Source: JACDBZ01 sp038233215
GTDB taxonomy: Bacteria; Chloroflexota; Limnocylindria; QHBO01
Direction of reading: 5' to 3'
Length of the DNA stretch: 64,000 nucleotides
Assembly (NCBI GenBank): GCA_038233215.1
Contig: JBBSML010000003.1
Coordinates: forward strand, 1 to 64,000
Translations under genes and position numbers: made by a program
Shown here: one piece after another, positions 50,361-59,319 of the stretch
Layout of the letters: each line of letters starts with the position of its first letter
How positions within the stretch are numbered: position 1 is the stretch's first letter
The notes under the pieces: generated by a model
Told to the model about the DNA's origin: nothing
What the model saw: only the letters and a program-made list of their open reading frames with translations
Databases searched by the model: none

Positions 50361-51578
50361 ATGCATAACACCGGCACCCGCACGGCAGGACCAACTCGGC
50401 GGCCGCTCATGACGCTCGTGGTCGAAGCGTTCGTGCTGTTTGCCGTCCTGCGACTTGGACTATCGCTTGTCGGCGTCTTCGTCGCAACGCAGGACGTTCC
50501 GAGCCCATGCCATTTCGAGGAAGCGCTGAACGGGTGGCAGACACTTCCGGAGCTCCTGAGCGACGGTCCGGCATTTCCGCTGGCGGGCATCTGGGAGCGA
50601 TGGGACGCGTGCTGGTACATCAAGATCGCCACGTTCGGTTACGAGCTCGGCGAGCAGTCGGCAGCATTCTTCCCGGCGTTCCCGATTGCCGTCCGCGCGG
50701 TCGGAACGATCACATTCCTTCCGTACCCCGTGGCCGGGATGATCGTGCCGGCCATCGCATTCGTGGCCGCCGTCACCGGCCTGGTCAGACTGGTGGAGAC
50801 TAGCCATGGAATCGTCATCGCCCGCCGTGCGGCACTCTTCCTGGGGATCTTCCCCTCCGCCTTCTTCCTGTTCGCGCCGTTCACCGAAGCGCTCTTCCTC
50901 GCGGCTGTGGTGTGGACGCTGGTCTTTGCCAGGGAACGGCGCTGGCTGCTGGCTGCGGTGCTGGGATTTGTCGCCGGCCTCACCCGCGTTCAGGGACTTC
51001 TCCTGGTCCTGCCGCTTGCGTGGGAGGCGCTCCTAGCGGTGCGCGATGCCCGATCGGATCGCCGCCTCGCCACTCGTGACGGACACGTCGCCGTAGCGAC
51101 GAGCCTCATCGCCACCGTCGCACCCGCCATCGCGTTCGTTGGATTTGGCCTCGCCGCGCGCCTGCTCAGCGGCGCAACGCCATATGATGCGCAGGCGTTC
51201 TGGGGCGGAACGAGCTTCCACCCGCCATGGGAGGTCGTCGCGGCAAGCTATCGCTGGATCGTCGATCGCGGGGATGCGGTGCAGGCGCTCAACCTGATCG
51301 CGCTCATCGGAGCAGCCGCCTTGCTCGTGGCAGGAGCTCGGAGGATGCCGCTTGCGTACTCGCTCTACGCCTGGCCGCCCATCATCCTGATCGCGTTGCG
51401 CATCCAGCCAACTCCCCTCACGTCAACGACCCGCCTCGTGGTCGTGCTCTTTCCGATCTTCATCGTCCTCGCACTGCTGACCGGTCGGCCATGGCTCGAG
51501 CGCGCGTGGGTGATTCTCTCGCTGCTCTTCCTGGGGCTGTTGGCAACGACCTTCCTGAGCGGCGACTTCGTCGCATGA
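50361..51578 (+). CDS. GT-C mannosyltransferase-like membrane protein (PIG-V type)
   Basis: The 405-residue protein has about ten membrane helices and the PIG-V-like first loop LAGIWERWDACWYIKIATFG followed by FFPAFPIAVRAVG, with Trp-Asp at the catalytic position. Bacterial members probably transfer sugars from polyprenyl-phosphate donors outside the membrane. It is divergent to a second GT-C-like gene; both may build a surface glycan. Start ATG 50361. Confidence 0.78.
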   Translation: MHNTGTRTAGPTRRPLMTLVVEAFVLFAVLRLGLSLVGVFVATQDVPSPCHFEEALNGWQTLPELLSDGPAFPLAGIWERWDACWYIKIATFGYELGEQSAAFFPAFPIAVRAVGTITFLPYPVAGMIVPAIAFVAAVTGLVRLVETSHGIVIARRAALFLGIFPSAFFLFAPFTEALFLAAVVWTLVFARERRWLLAAVLGFVAGLTRVQGLLLVLPLAWEALLAVRDARSDRRLATRDGHVAVATSLIATVAPAIAFVGFGLAARLLSGATPYDAQAFWGGTSFHPPWEVVAASYRWIVDRGDAVQALNLIALIGAAALLVAGARRMPLAYSLYAWPPIILIALRIQPTPLTSTTRLVVVLFPIFIVLALLTGRPWLERAWVILSLLFLGLLATTFLSGDFVA

Positions 51579-51591
51579 CCGACCGCCTGCC

Positions 51592-51597
51592 TATGAT
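51592..51597 (+). promoter_or_regulatory. -10 box TATGAT of the leaderless osmolyte operon
   Basis: TATGAT ends 6 nt before ATG 51604 (3 nt before GTG 51601). This favours ATG 51604 as the true start. Confidence 0.6.
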
Positions 51598-51600
51598 TGC

Positions 51601-52788
51601 GTGATGCAGGACACTTCCGGCGCGGTCGTCGCCTTCGAGCATGTCACCAAGCGATACGGCGGCCAGGATGCCGCACCCGCGGTCGACGATCTGAGCCTCG
51701 TCGTCCCGGCGGGCGAGGTGTGCGTCCTGGTCGGTCCGTCGGGCTGCGGCAAGACCACCAGCATGAAGATGGTGAACCGGCTCATCGAGCCGACCAGCGG
51801 CCGGATTCTGATCGGCGACGACGACGTCATGCGTCTGCCAGCCGTGGAGCTGCGGCGCCGCATCGGCTACGTGATCCAGCAGGTCGGGCTCTTTCCACAT
51901 CTCACCATCGGTGACAACGTGGCGGTCGTGCCGAAGCTCCTCCGCTGGAAGGGACCGCGCATCCGCGAGCGCGTCGAGGAGCTGTTGGAGCTGGTCGGCC
52001 TCGAGCCGGCGCAATATCGGGATCGATATCCGAATGAGCTATCAGGCGGCGAACGCCAGCGCGTCGGTGTCGCTCGAGCACTGGCGGCCGATCCGCCGGT
52101 GATGCTGATGGACGAACCTTTCGGCGCGGTCGATCCGATACGGCGCGATGGCCTTCAGAATGAATTCCTCCGGCTTCAGAAGCGCGTGCGCAAGACGATC
52201 ATCTTCGTCACCCACGACGTCGACGAGGCGATCAAGATGGGCGACCGCATCGCCATCCTCCAGCGCGGAGGGATCCTGGCGCAGTACGACACGCCGGCCG
52301 CCATCCTCGCCAATCCTGCCTCTGAATTCGTGGAGCGCTTTGTCGGCGCCGATCGCGGGCTCAAGCGCCTCTCCCTCGGGCGCGTGCACGATCTCGATCT
52401 GATCGAGGCCGTGTTGGTTCGCGCGGGCGAGCAGCGTGCCGAGGTTCGCGTGCGCCTCGACCGCGCGGAAGAGCTCACCTATGCCCTGCTCGTGGACGAG
52501 CGCCATCGGCCGCTCGGCTGGATCGACCAGGGGGACCTTCGCGGCGATGGGCCCATCGACCCCAGCGCAGCGACCCCCGGCGCGCCGACGGTCGAGATGG
52601 AGACCACGCTGCGCGACGCGCTGTCGGCCCTCCTCGGGTCTTCGGTCCAGCTCGGGGTCGTCGTCGACGAGCGCGGCGGGGTCATGGGACTCGTCAGCGT
52701 CGACGCGATCGGCGAGCGCCTCCAAAGCCCGGTCCGCGCCGCGGATGGTCAACTTCATGAGGTCGGCGAAGCCGCCTCCGCCTCCTGA
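51601..52788 (+). CDS. opuCA: osmolyte ABC transporter ATPase with CBS domains (OpuCA type)
   Basis: The 395-residue protein has Walker A VGPSGCGKTTSMKMVNRLIE, LSGGERQRVGVARALAA and Walker B MLMDEPFGAVDP. The C-terminal tail (about 270-395) resembles a CBS pair (ELTYALLVDERHRPLGWIDQ, SVQLGVVVDERGGVMGLVSV), used by OpuA/OpuC importers to sense ionic strength. GTG 51601 or ATG 51604 is the start. It overlaps the first permease by 1 nt. Confidence 0.93.
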   Translation: MMQDTSGAVVAFEHVTKRYGGQDAAPAVDDLSLVVPAGEVCVLVGPSGCGKTTSMKMVNRLIEPTSGRILIGDDDVMRLPAVELRRRIGYVIQQVGLFPHLTIGDNVAVVPKLLRWKGPRIRERVEELLELVGLEPAQYRDRYPNELSGGERQRVGVARALAADPPVMLMDEPFGAVDPIRRDGLQNEFLRLQKRVRKTIIFVTHDVDEAIKMGDRIAILQRGGILAQYDTPAAILANPASEFVERFVGADRGLKRLSLGRVHDLDLIEAVLVRAGEQRAEVRVRLDRAEELTYALLVDERHRPLGWIDQGDLRGDGPIDPSAATPGAPTVEMETTLRDALSALLGSSVQLGVVVDERGGVMGLVSVDAIGERLQSPVRAADGQLHEVGEAASAS

Positions 52789-53435
52789 TGGACTGGGGCT
52801 GGATCGTTCGCAACCTGGACGAGATTGGACAGCGCACGCTCGAGCATGTGCTCCTGACAGTTATCGCGATCGTCATCGGCTTCGCAATCAGCTTCGTGCT
52901 GGCGCTGCTCATCCGGCGAATGAGCTGGCTGGAGGGACCGATCATCGGGGTCAGCGGGGTCCTGTATGCGATCCCGAGCCTCGCGCTCTTCGCGTTCCTC
53001 GTACCGTTCACCGGGATCCAGAACCCGCTCACCGCCGAGATCGCGCTGGTCAGCTACACCATCCTGATCCTGCTGCGAAACATCCTGGCCGGCCTGGCAT
53101 CGGTGCCGCGCGAGGTGATCGAAGCGGCCGACGGGATGGGGTACACCCCGTCACAGCGACTGTGGAAGGTGGAGCTGCCGGTCGCGCTGCCGGTAATCGT
53201 CGCCGGACTGCGGATCGCGACGGTGACCATCATCGGGCTGGTCACCGTCACGGCGCTCATCGGTCTCGGAGGCCTCGGCTACCTGATCGTGGATATCGGA
53301 TATCGACGATTCTTCCTGACCGCGACGCTCGTCGGATCGGTCGGAGCCGTGCTGCTCGCGGTCATCGCCGACCGCGGCTTCGTCCTTCTGCAGGGCGTCC
53401 TCACGCCGTGGGCGCGCCGCCGGACGGAGGGCTGA
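52788..53435 (+). CDS. opuCB: osmolyte ABC permease (OpuCB type)
   Basis: The 215-residue permease has five to six helices and the EAA loop EVIEAADGMGYTPSQRLWKV. YAIPSLALFAFLVPF is the family helix. It pairs with the second permease to form the channel for glycine betaine, choline or similar compounds. ATG 52788 shares a base with the ATPase stop. Confidence 0.93.
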   Translation: MDWGWIVRNLDEIGQRTLEHVLLTVIAIVIGFAISFVLALLIRRMSWLEGPIIGVSGVLYAIPSLALFAFLVPFTGIQNPLTAEIALVSYTILILLRNILAGLASVPREVIEAADGMGYTPSQRLWKVELPVALPVIVAGLRIATVTIIGLVTVTALIGLGGLGYLIVDIGYRRFFLTATLVGSVGAVLLAVIADRGFVLLQGVLTPWARRRTEG

Positions 53436-53438
53436 GGC

Positions 53439-54185
53439 GTGGAGTTCTTCGGCGAGGTTGTCGCCTGGTTCGGCGATCCGGCGAACCTGTTCGGACCCGA
53501 TGGGCTCCAGGGCCGGCTCGGCGAGCACCTGATCCTCTCCGCGATTCCTCTCGTCATCGCGATGGCGATTGCGCTGCCGCTCGGTGCCTGGATCGGGCAC
53601 AGCGGGAGATTCGCCAATCTCGTCATCAATATTGCGAACGTGGGGCGCGCCATCCCATCGCTCGCCATCCTCGCCCTGGCGACCATGCTCCTCCAGGCAT
53701 TCATCGTCTCCATCGGCCTGCGACAGTTCGCGTCCGAGATCGCGACCATGATCGCGCTGACCGCGTTGGCCATTCCACCGATCCTGACCAACACCTACGT
53801 CGGCATCAGCGAGGTGGACGACGATCTGGTCGAATCCGGGCGCGGGATGGGCATGCAGGAAAGCCAGATCCTGCGCGAGGTGGAGCTGCCCGTGGCGCTG
53901 CCGGTCATCCTGGTCGGCGTACGCACGGCGGCCGTGCAGGTTGTCGCCACGGCGACGCTCGGGGCGGTCTTCGCGACCGGTGGGCTCGGGCGCTTCATCA
54001 TCGACGGGATCGCGCAGCGCCGCTACGACGAGGTCTTCGCCGGCGCACTCGTGGTGGCGCTGCTGTCCATCATGACCGAGCTCGCCTTCGAGTTCGTCCA
54101 GCGTCGCATGACCTCCCCTGGGCTGCGGGGGGGGCGCATCGCATTGCGAGAGCCAGCGCAGGCCGGTCGCGTCAATGGCGTGTGA
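53439..54185 (+). CDS. opuCD: osmolyte ABC permease (OpuCD type)
   Basis: The 248-residue permease has NVGRAIPSLAILALATMLLQ and the EAA loop DLVESGRGMGMQESQILREV. It starts at GTG 53439, 3 nt after the previous stop. The final 20 residues are basic and extend beyond the last helix. Confidence 0.92.
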   Translation: MEFFGEVVAWFGDPANLFGPDGLQGRLGEHLILSAIPLVIAMAIALPLGAWIGHSGRFANLVINIANVGRAIPSLAILALATMLLQAFIVSIGLRQFASEIATMIALTALAIPPILTNTYVGISEVDDDLVESGRGMGMQESQILREVELPVALPVILVGVRTAAVQVVATATLGAVFATGGLGRFIIDGIAQRRYDEVFAGALVVALLSIMTELAFEFVQRRMTSPGLRGGRIALREPAQAGRVNGV

Positions 54186-54317
54186 ACCGCAGGCCATCCT
54201 GCGCCGTACTGTCATCGGGTCCAATTCTTGCGTTCGGCGTTTGCGCGATAGACTGGTACTCGCCCGGATATTCCATCCCGGGCCGGCCAATCTCTCAGTT
54301 TGGAGGATGAACCCAAC

Positions 54318-55301
54318 ATGCGGAATCACCGCACGCTAGTCCTTGGGGCGGCGCTGCTGGCACTGGTGATCAGTGCGTGCGCGCCGGGTGAGGGCAGCGG
54401 CTCGCCAACGGCGAGCGACCCAGTTTCGAATGATCCGGCAACCAGTGCGAGCGCGGAGGCAAGCTCGAGCGGAGCGGCCGAAGGCGAGCGATCGATCGTG
54501 ATCGGCTCGGCCGGTTTCTACGAGGCCCAGCTCATGGCCGAGATCTACGCGCAGGCTCTCGAAGCCAATGACTACACGGTGGAGCGCACATTGGGCATCG
54601 GCCCGCGTGACACGACCCAGCCGGCCCACGAGAGTGGGGAGTTCGACCTGCAGCCGGAGTACATCGGCAGCCTGACAACGTTCCTGGGGGGCACCGCCTC
54701 CGGTGATCCGGAGGAGACCTTTGCGGAACTCGAGACGGTCCTGGCCGACGTCGGCCTCACGCCGTTGGAATACGCTCCCGCGCAGGACCAGAATGCCTTC
54801 GTCGTGCGCCAGGAAACGGCGGACGACAACGGTGTGGCGACCATGAGCGAGCTCGCGGACGTCGCAGGTGACCTCGTATGGGGCCTCCCCCCGGAATGCG
54901 AGACGAATGAGCTCTGCTCGGGCGCGCTCGAGCAGTACGGTATCCCGTTCGGGGATATCGAGATCGAGGAGTACGCGGCGTGTGACGCGCCGGTGGCGCA
55001 AGCGCTGAACGACGGCGTCGTCGACGTGGCCGAGCTGTGCAGCACGCAGCCCGACATCGAGCGCTTCAACTTCGTGGTGCTCGAGGACGATCTGCAGACG
55101 CAGCCGTCCGAGAATATCGCGCCGATCGTCAGCACCGAGTGGCTGGAATCGGCGCCGGATGACTTCGCCGACATCCTCAACGAGGTGAGCGCCGCAATGG
55201 ATACCGAGACCCTCACCAGCCTCGGGGTCCAGGTCGCGGTCGACCAGGAGGACGTCGCCGACGTGGCCACCCAGTGGCTGACCGATAACGGCCTGAACTA
55301 G
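54318..55301 (+). CDS. opuCC: osmolyte-binding lipoprotein (OpuCC/OsmF type)
   Basis: The 327-residue product has a lipoprotein signal (LALVISAC, Cys21), an acidic Ser/Ala-rich linker and an OpuAC-like domain (IVIGSAGFYEAQLMAEIYAQ, SGEFDLQPEYIGSLTTFLGG, VQVAVDQEDVADVATQWL). It delivers the solute to the two permeases. GGAGG lies about 11 nt before ATG 54318. The UUCG-loop terminator after it closes the operon. Confidence 0.92.
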   Translation: MRNHRTLVLGAALLALVISACAPGEGSGSPTASDPVSNDPATSASAEASSSGAAEGERSIVIGSAGFYEAQLMAEIYAQALEANDYTVERTLGIGPRDTTQPAHESGEFDLQPEYIGSLTTFLGGTASGDPEETFAELETVLADVGLTPLEYAPAQDQNAFVVRQETADDNGVATMSELADVAGDLVWGLPPECETNELCSGALEQYGIPFGDIEIEEYAACDAPVAQALNDGVVDVAELCSTQPDIERFNFVVLEDDLQTQPSENIAPIVSTEWLESAPDDFADILNEVSAAMDTETLTSLGVQVAVDQEDVADVATQWLTDNGLN

Positions 55302-55326
55302 GCCGCTCGCTCCTCACGAACCCGAT

Positions 55327-55354
55327 GGGGCGGGCCGGTTCGCCGGTCCGCCCC
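55327..55354 (+). terminator. UUCG-loop terminator after opuCC
   Basis: GGGGCGGGCCGG (55327-55338), loop TTCG, then CCGGTCCGCCCC (55343-55354) pair with a single wobble, followed by TTCTC. Strong closure of the osmolyte operon. Confidence 0.8.
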
Positions 55355-55378
55355 TTCTCGTGCATCATGTCGATCCCG

Positions 55379-56017
55379 ATGACGCACGCACCCTCCCCCC
55401 ACCTCGCTCTCGCCGACTGGCGGCGCCAGGTTGCCGAGCTGTACGCAACGCTGCGCGCCGATCAGCGCCCAGGACCGATGGCCGCGATCGCCTTCCGCAC
55501 AGCGCGCGATCGGCTCTTCGGATCGCATCCATCGTCCGCAATTCCCGCAGCAGAGCGCCGCGACTTCCATGGCCTCGCCTACTTCCGGCACCATCCGGCA
55601 TTCTCGGTGCGGGCGCGCTTCGAGGCCGATCCGGATGCACCCCCGCTCGAAGTCCCGCGTTCCGGGCAAGGACCGCAGATCCCGCTGGCGCGCATCGGCT
55701 GGGTGCGTTTCGCCCTGGATGGCACTCCGTGCAGTCTGTCTGTCTTCTGGCTGAACGAGTACAGCGGCGGCATCTTCATCCCCTTCCGCGATGCCACGAG
55801 CGGGAAGGAGACCTACGGCGGTGGCCGCTACCTTTGGGACTCGGCCAAGGGCGCCGATCTCGGCATCGATGGCGATGAGCTGAACCTGGATTTCAACTTC
55901 GCCTACCACCCGTCGTGCGTGTTCGACCCCATCTGGTCCTGCCCACTGGCGCCCCAGGAGAACTGGCTGTCGATCCCGGTCAATGCCGGCGAGCAACTCC
56001 CGGCATCGAAGCGATGA
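55379..56017 (+). CDS. DUF1684 family protein
   Basis: The 212-residue product has the DUF1684 core: PQIPLARIGWVRFALDGTPC, FWLNEYSGGIFIPFRDATSG, ETYGGGRYLW, LNLDFNFAYHPSCVFDPIWS and CPLAPQENWLSIPVNAGE. The function of this widespread family is unknown to me. ATG 55379 is used; ATG 55367 is four codons earlier. It overlaps the next gene's ATG. Confidence 0.92.
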   Translation: MTHAPSPHLALADWRRQVAELYATLRADQRPGPMAAIAFRTARDRLFGSHPSSAIPAAERRDFHGLAYFRHHPAFSVRARFEADPDAPPLEVPRSGQGPQIPLARIGWVRFALDGTPCSLSVFWLNEYSGGIFIPFRDATSGKETYGGGRYLWDSAKGADLGIDGDELNLDFNFAYHPSCVFDPIWSCPLAPQENWLSIPVNAGEQLPASKR

Positions 56018-56475
56018 GGGGCTCGCGCGTGCTCGAGGCGCGACAGTGCATCAAGTGCGACCGCGAGATCGGCCCTGACGAAACGATCTGTGAGGTTTGC
56101 AATCGGGCGGGCATGGCGACACCATCTGCATCGCAGTACCACGGAACGGTGGTGGCGGCCATCGTGTTGGCCATCGCGGGTTTGGCGATGGCCGCGAGCC
56201 TCTCGCTGCGCGGGGTCGGACCGTACGGCGCGGAGATCGTCGGCGTCCGACCCGCCGATCCCATCGGCTACGCCATCACCTACGCGGTGACGAATGAGGG
56301 AACGAAGCCCGGGCGCGCAAAATGCCAGCTCATCGCGCTGGGCGTCGACGGCGAGCAGCTGCGCTCCGTCAGCACGGTCACCTCACAGATCGTGGGGAGC
56401 GGCAGCACCGAGATGACGGAGACGATCCCGGGCCTCCAATCCGAGCCACCCGAGGTCTCGGGCAGCTGTTCCTGA
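56014..56475 (+). CDS. zinc-ribbon membrane protein (hypothetical)
   Basis: The 153-residue product has an N-terminal ribbon (CIKC at about 14-17 and CEVC near 31-34), one membrane helix (VVAAIVLAIAGLAMAASLSL) and an extracellular beta domain (YAITYAVTNEGTKPGRAKCQ, FxxQ-like IVGSGSTEMTETIPGL). It may report envelope state through the ribbon. ATG 56014 overlaps the DUF1684 stop, so the two genes are coupled. Confidence 0.72.
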   Translation: MRGSRVLEARQCIKCDREIGPDETICEVCNRAGMATPSASQYHGTVVAAIVLAIAGLAMAASLSLRGVGPYGAEIVGVRPADPIGYAITYAVTNEGTKPGRAKCQLIALGVDGEQLRSVSTVTSQIVGSGSTEMTETIPGLQSEPPEVSGSCS

Positions 56476-56481
56476 CCCGAA

Positions 56482-56495
56482 CCCCCCCCCCCCCC
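56482..56495 (+). repeat. run of 14 cytosines between two genes
   Basis: C14 lies 7 nt after the stop of the zinc-ribbon gene and about 90 nt before the TATGCT box of the TPM gene. Long homopolymers change length by slippage. This may be phase-variable or a read-error-prone site. Confidence 0.7.
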
Positions 56496-56585
56496 CGAAG
56501 GTTCTGAGCCAGCGCGCGTGTCTGAGCTGACCCGTCACCTATGCGGCTGTCGACTCATTGGCAGGCCGGTCAGGGTTCTGACAAG

Positions 56586-56591
56586 TATGCT
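56586..56591 (+). promoter_or_regulatory. -10 box TATGCT of the leaderless TPM gene
   Basis: TATGCT ends 7 nt before ATG 56599, which begins the signal peptide. Earlier in-frame ATG 56587 lies inside the box. Confidence 0.5.
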
Positions 56592-56598
56592 GAAGCCG

Positions 56599-58329
56599 AT
56601 GAACCGATGGGCTCGCGCACTGCCCGGCGCTCTCCTGCTTCTCGCTCTTGCGGCGACGGTGACGCTGGCCGCCGGTCCTCCATTTCCCGACCCGGTGAAC
56701 GGCCAAGCGGTCTACGACACGGCCGACATGCTGTCGCCGGAGACCGAGGCGGTCCTCGAGGATCGCATCGACGCGATCGAGTCTGACACCGGCGCCGAGA
56801 TCGTCGTCTACATGCAGCATGACACCGACATCAGCGAGGACGAGAACCTCGCCAAGGCGGGTGCGCTCATCGACCAGTGGGGTATCGGCCGTTCCGGCTT
56901 CGACGACGGCCTCGTCCTCCTCGTCGCGCGCGACCCCGACCCCGGCGAGAGCCGCGTCAGCCTGTTCGGCGGGTCCGGCTTCCTTGGCGCGTACGCAAAC
57001 GAGGACGCGCTCACGGAGATCATCGACAGCTCGTTCGTGCCGGCTGCCCGAGCCGGCGACTTCGACTCAGCCGCGCTCAGCACCATCGAAGCGCTCGATG
57101 AGCGCATGGATGCGGGCGGCCGGGATCGGCTCGAAATGCTTCGAATTGCCAATGCCGGGCTCGGCCTCATCGGCGCGCCGCTTGCGCTGGTTGCGACACT
57201 CGGGCTGGCGTGGCGTCGCTGGCGTCGTGACGGTGACGATCCGGAGCTGACGGACTCACCGTCGATCCTGATGGCCGGGCCTCCGGCCGAGATGACGCCC
57301 GCGCTGGCCACCGTGGTCCAGAAAGGGACGGCCAGCAGCCACAGCATCAATACCATCCTTGCGCAGCTGGCGAGCACGGGCCGCCTCACCTTTCGCAACC
57401 TGGACCAGGTGAGCGATGCCCGCAGCGACGCCAACCCCGATCCGCTCACCGACCCGGCGATCGAGGTTCACGCCGGGACCCATGACGATCGCGAGCTGGC
57501 CGGACCCGAGCTGGCGGCCTGGGAGCGCATTCGGGAGCACGCCGGTGGCTCGGGGGTGCTCATGAGGGAGCGACTCTGGGAAGTGAACTCACTGCTTGAC
57601 GGCTCCAAGCACGCCCTCGAGTCGGCCGCGGTTCGTATTGGATGGCTGGTGCGCATGCCGGGCCCGTCGATCGCGCGCATGACCGTGCTCGGGATCGGGA
57701 TCGTGATCATCGGAGCCATCATCATCTTCGTGGGCATCTCAGTGCCGATGAGCGGCGCGCTTCTGTTCGGCGGCGCGCTCGTGATCGGCGGGATCGGTAC
57801 AGCCGGCTTCGGCCAGGCGATGAGCAAGCGCACGTCGCAGGGTGCCTATGTCGATGCGATGCTGACAGCCTACCGGCGCACGCTTCACAAGACGATGGAC
57901 CAGGCTCGAACCTTTGGCGAGGTGATCCAGCAGCCGGAGATCGCGATGCTGGCCAACACACCGGACAAGGCGGTCGTCTGGGGCATGGCGCTCGGGCTCC
58001 ATGACGAGGTCGCGGCCCTTCTCGCCCGAGGCCTTGAAGACCAGCGCTTAGCGACCGGCTCGCCGGCGGGCGCCTACTACCCGCTCTGGCTCGGCTCGAC
58101 TCCCGGCTCCTCGTGGTCGGACGCGTCGGCGGCTGGCATGGCCGGCGGCGTCAGCTATGGCTCGGGCAGTGTCTTCTCGGGGTCGGCCATGCCGGATATC
58201 GGCGGCATGTTCGACGCGCTCGGCAGCGTCGGCTCGACACCTCCCTCGACCTCGTCATCGAGCTCCGGTGGCGGCGGATTCTCGGGCGGCGGCAGCTCCG
58301 GAGGCGGAGGCGGCTCAGGCTCTTTCTGA
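56599..58329 (+). CDS. TPM-domain and DUF2207-like secreted membrane protein with Gly-rich tail
   Basis: The 576-residue protein has a signal peptide (LPGALLLLALAATVTLAAG), a TPM domain (about 30-165: VYDTADMLSPETEAVLEDRI, GAEIVVYMQHDTD, GIGRSGFDDGLVLLVARDP). Two membrane segments follow (near 185 and 355-400) with a DUF2207-like cytosolic region between them. The tail is Gly/Ser-rich (SSSSSGGGGFSGGGSSGGGG). Family members are linked to membrane-protein or photosystem maintenance. Function here is not fixed. Confidence 0.85.
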   Translation: MNRWARALPGALLLLALAATVTLAAGPPFPDPVNGQAVYDTADMLSPETEAVLEDRIDAIESDTGAEIVVYMQHDTDISEDENLAKAGALIDQWGIGRSGFDDGLVLLVARDPDPGESRVSLFGGSGFLGAYANEDALTEIIDSSFVPAARAGDFDSAALSTIEALDERMDAGGRDRLEMLRIANAGLGLIGAPLALVATLGLAWRRWRRDGDDPELTDSPSILMAGPPAEMTPALATVVQKGTASSHSINTILAQLASTGRLTFRNLDQVSDARSDANPDPLTDPAIEVHAGTHDDRELAGPELAAWERIREHAGGSGVLMRERLWEVNSLLDGSKHALESAAVRIGWLVRMPGPSIARMTVLGIGIVIIGAIIIFVGISVPMSGALLFGGALVIGGIGTAGFGQAMSKRTSQGAYVDAMLTAYRRTLHKTMDQARTFGEVIQQPEIAMLANTPDKAVVWGMALGLHDEVAALLARGLEDQRLATGSPAGAYYPLWLGSTPGSSWSDASAAGMAGGVSYGSGSVFSGSAMPDIGGMFDALGSVGSTPPSTSSSSSGGGGFSGGGSSGGGGGSGSF

Positions 58330-58360
58330 GCCGATGGTGGCGCCAATGCATGCAAAGGTC

Positions 58361-58366
58361 TATCGT
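58361..58366 (+). promoter_or_regulatory. -10 box TATCGT of the leaderless RG-repeat gene
   Basis: TATCGT ends 8 nt before ATG 58375. Confidence 0.4.
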
Positions 58367-58374
58367 TTACACCG

Positions 58375-59262
58375 ATGAGCTTTAACCGACGCGGCCCAGA
58401 CCGCCGACCCGACCGTCCCGATCGAGACCGATCCGACCGACCCCCACAGCGGGGTGGCGACTGGCAGCCACGCGAGCGTTCGGGCGGCGGTGATCGTCCC
58501 GACCGTCCCTATCAGCCGCGTGGCGGCGGCGGCGACCGACCCTATCAACCTCGTGGCGGTGGTGACCGCCCGTATCAGCCTCGCGAGGGCGGTGAGCGCC
58601 CCTACCAGCCGCGTGGCGGCGGTGGTGGCGAGCGGCCCTATCAGCAACGACCCCAGTTCGACCGACCGCCGGATGAGGGCGCCATGTCCATCCGGCTCGA
58701 TCCGCGTCGGGTCAACGCGCTGAAGCACCTTGCCGGCGAGGCCGGTGTGCGGCCGGGCGACCTCGTGCGCCAGTGGGTCGAAGAGCGCCTCGACGCATCG
58801 AGGGGCGGGGCACAGACGACCGCAGCCGAACCCGGCGGCGAGAGCCTGCTCAAGCGCCTGGAGGCGCTCGTGGCGCGCGTCAGCGCGCTTGAGGACACGG
58901 CGGCGGTCCGACAGGCCACACCCAAGCCGGAGCCGGAGCCGGTCGACGCGACCGAGGCTGCCGAGACCGGTGGGGATGCGGAGGCTGCCCTACCGTCGGC
59001 CGAACCAACGAACCAGGTATCGGCAACGCCATCCGGCGATCGTGTAGCACTCCATGACGAGATGATCGCGGTGATTCGCGAACGCGGGCCTCTGCCAGCG
59101 GGCGAGCTCGCGGTGGCCATTATCGAGCGCGGCCGGTACGCGGCGCCCCGAAGTGGCAAGGCACTGGACGCCAAGACCGTGAGCCAGCGCGTGAGCAACC
59201 CGACCTACCGGGCACGCTTCGTGCGCCGAGAGGGGAAGATCGCTCTCGCCGACGAGGCCTAA
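58375..59262 (+). CDS. RPYQPRGGG-repeat protein with ribbon-helix-helix and winged-helix-like parts
   Basis: The 295-residue protein has a disordered Arg/Gly/Asp/Pro-rich N-terminus. Five (D/E)RPYQPR(G)n repeats cover residues 44-92. A ribbon-helix-helix-like segment follows (MSIRLDPRRVNALKHLAGEA at 104-123, then DLVRQWVEERLD), then a coiled acidic linker. The C-terminus resembles a HARE/winged-helix domain (HDEMIAVIRERGPLPAGELA, AKTVSQRVSNPTYRARFVRR). It probably binds DNA or RNA and could form condensates through the RGG-like part. No named family covers the whole protein. Confidence 0.7.
   Translation: MSFNRRGPDRRPDRPDRDRSDRPPQRGGDWQPRERSGGGDRPDRPYQPRGGGGDRPYQPRGGGDRPYQPREGGERPYQPRGGGGGERPYQQRPQFDRPPDEGAMSIRLDPRRVNALKHLAGEAGVRPGDLVRQWVEERLDASRGGAQTTAAEPGGESLLKRLEALVARVSALEDTAAVRQATPKPEPEPVDATEAAETGGDAEAALPSAEPTNQVSATPSGDRVALHDEMIAVIRERGPLPAGELAVAIIERGRYAAPRSGKALDAKTVSQRVSNPTYRARFVRREGKIALADEA
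58504..58650 (+). repeat. tandem 30-bp-class repeats encoding RPYQPRGGG
   Basis: Five units of 27-36 nt encode DRPYQPRGGGG, DRPYQPRGGG, DRPYQPREGG, ERPYQPRGGGGG and ERPYQQRPQF. Codon-level similarity suggests expansion by slippage. Confidence 0.85.
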
Positions 59263-59319
59263 GAGAACACCAGAACGGCCAGCGCGTCACGCGCCGGCCG
59301 CATCGGTATCTCGCGCTGG

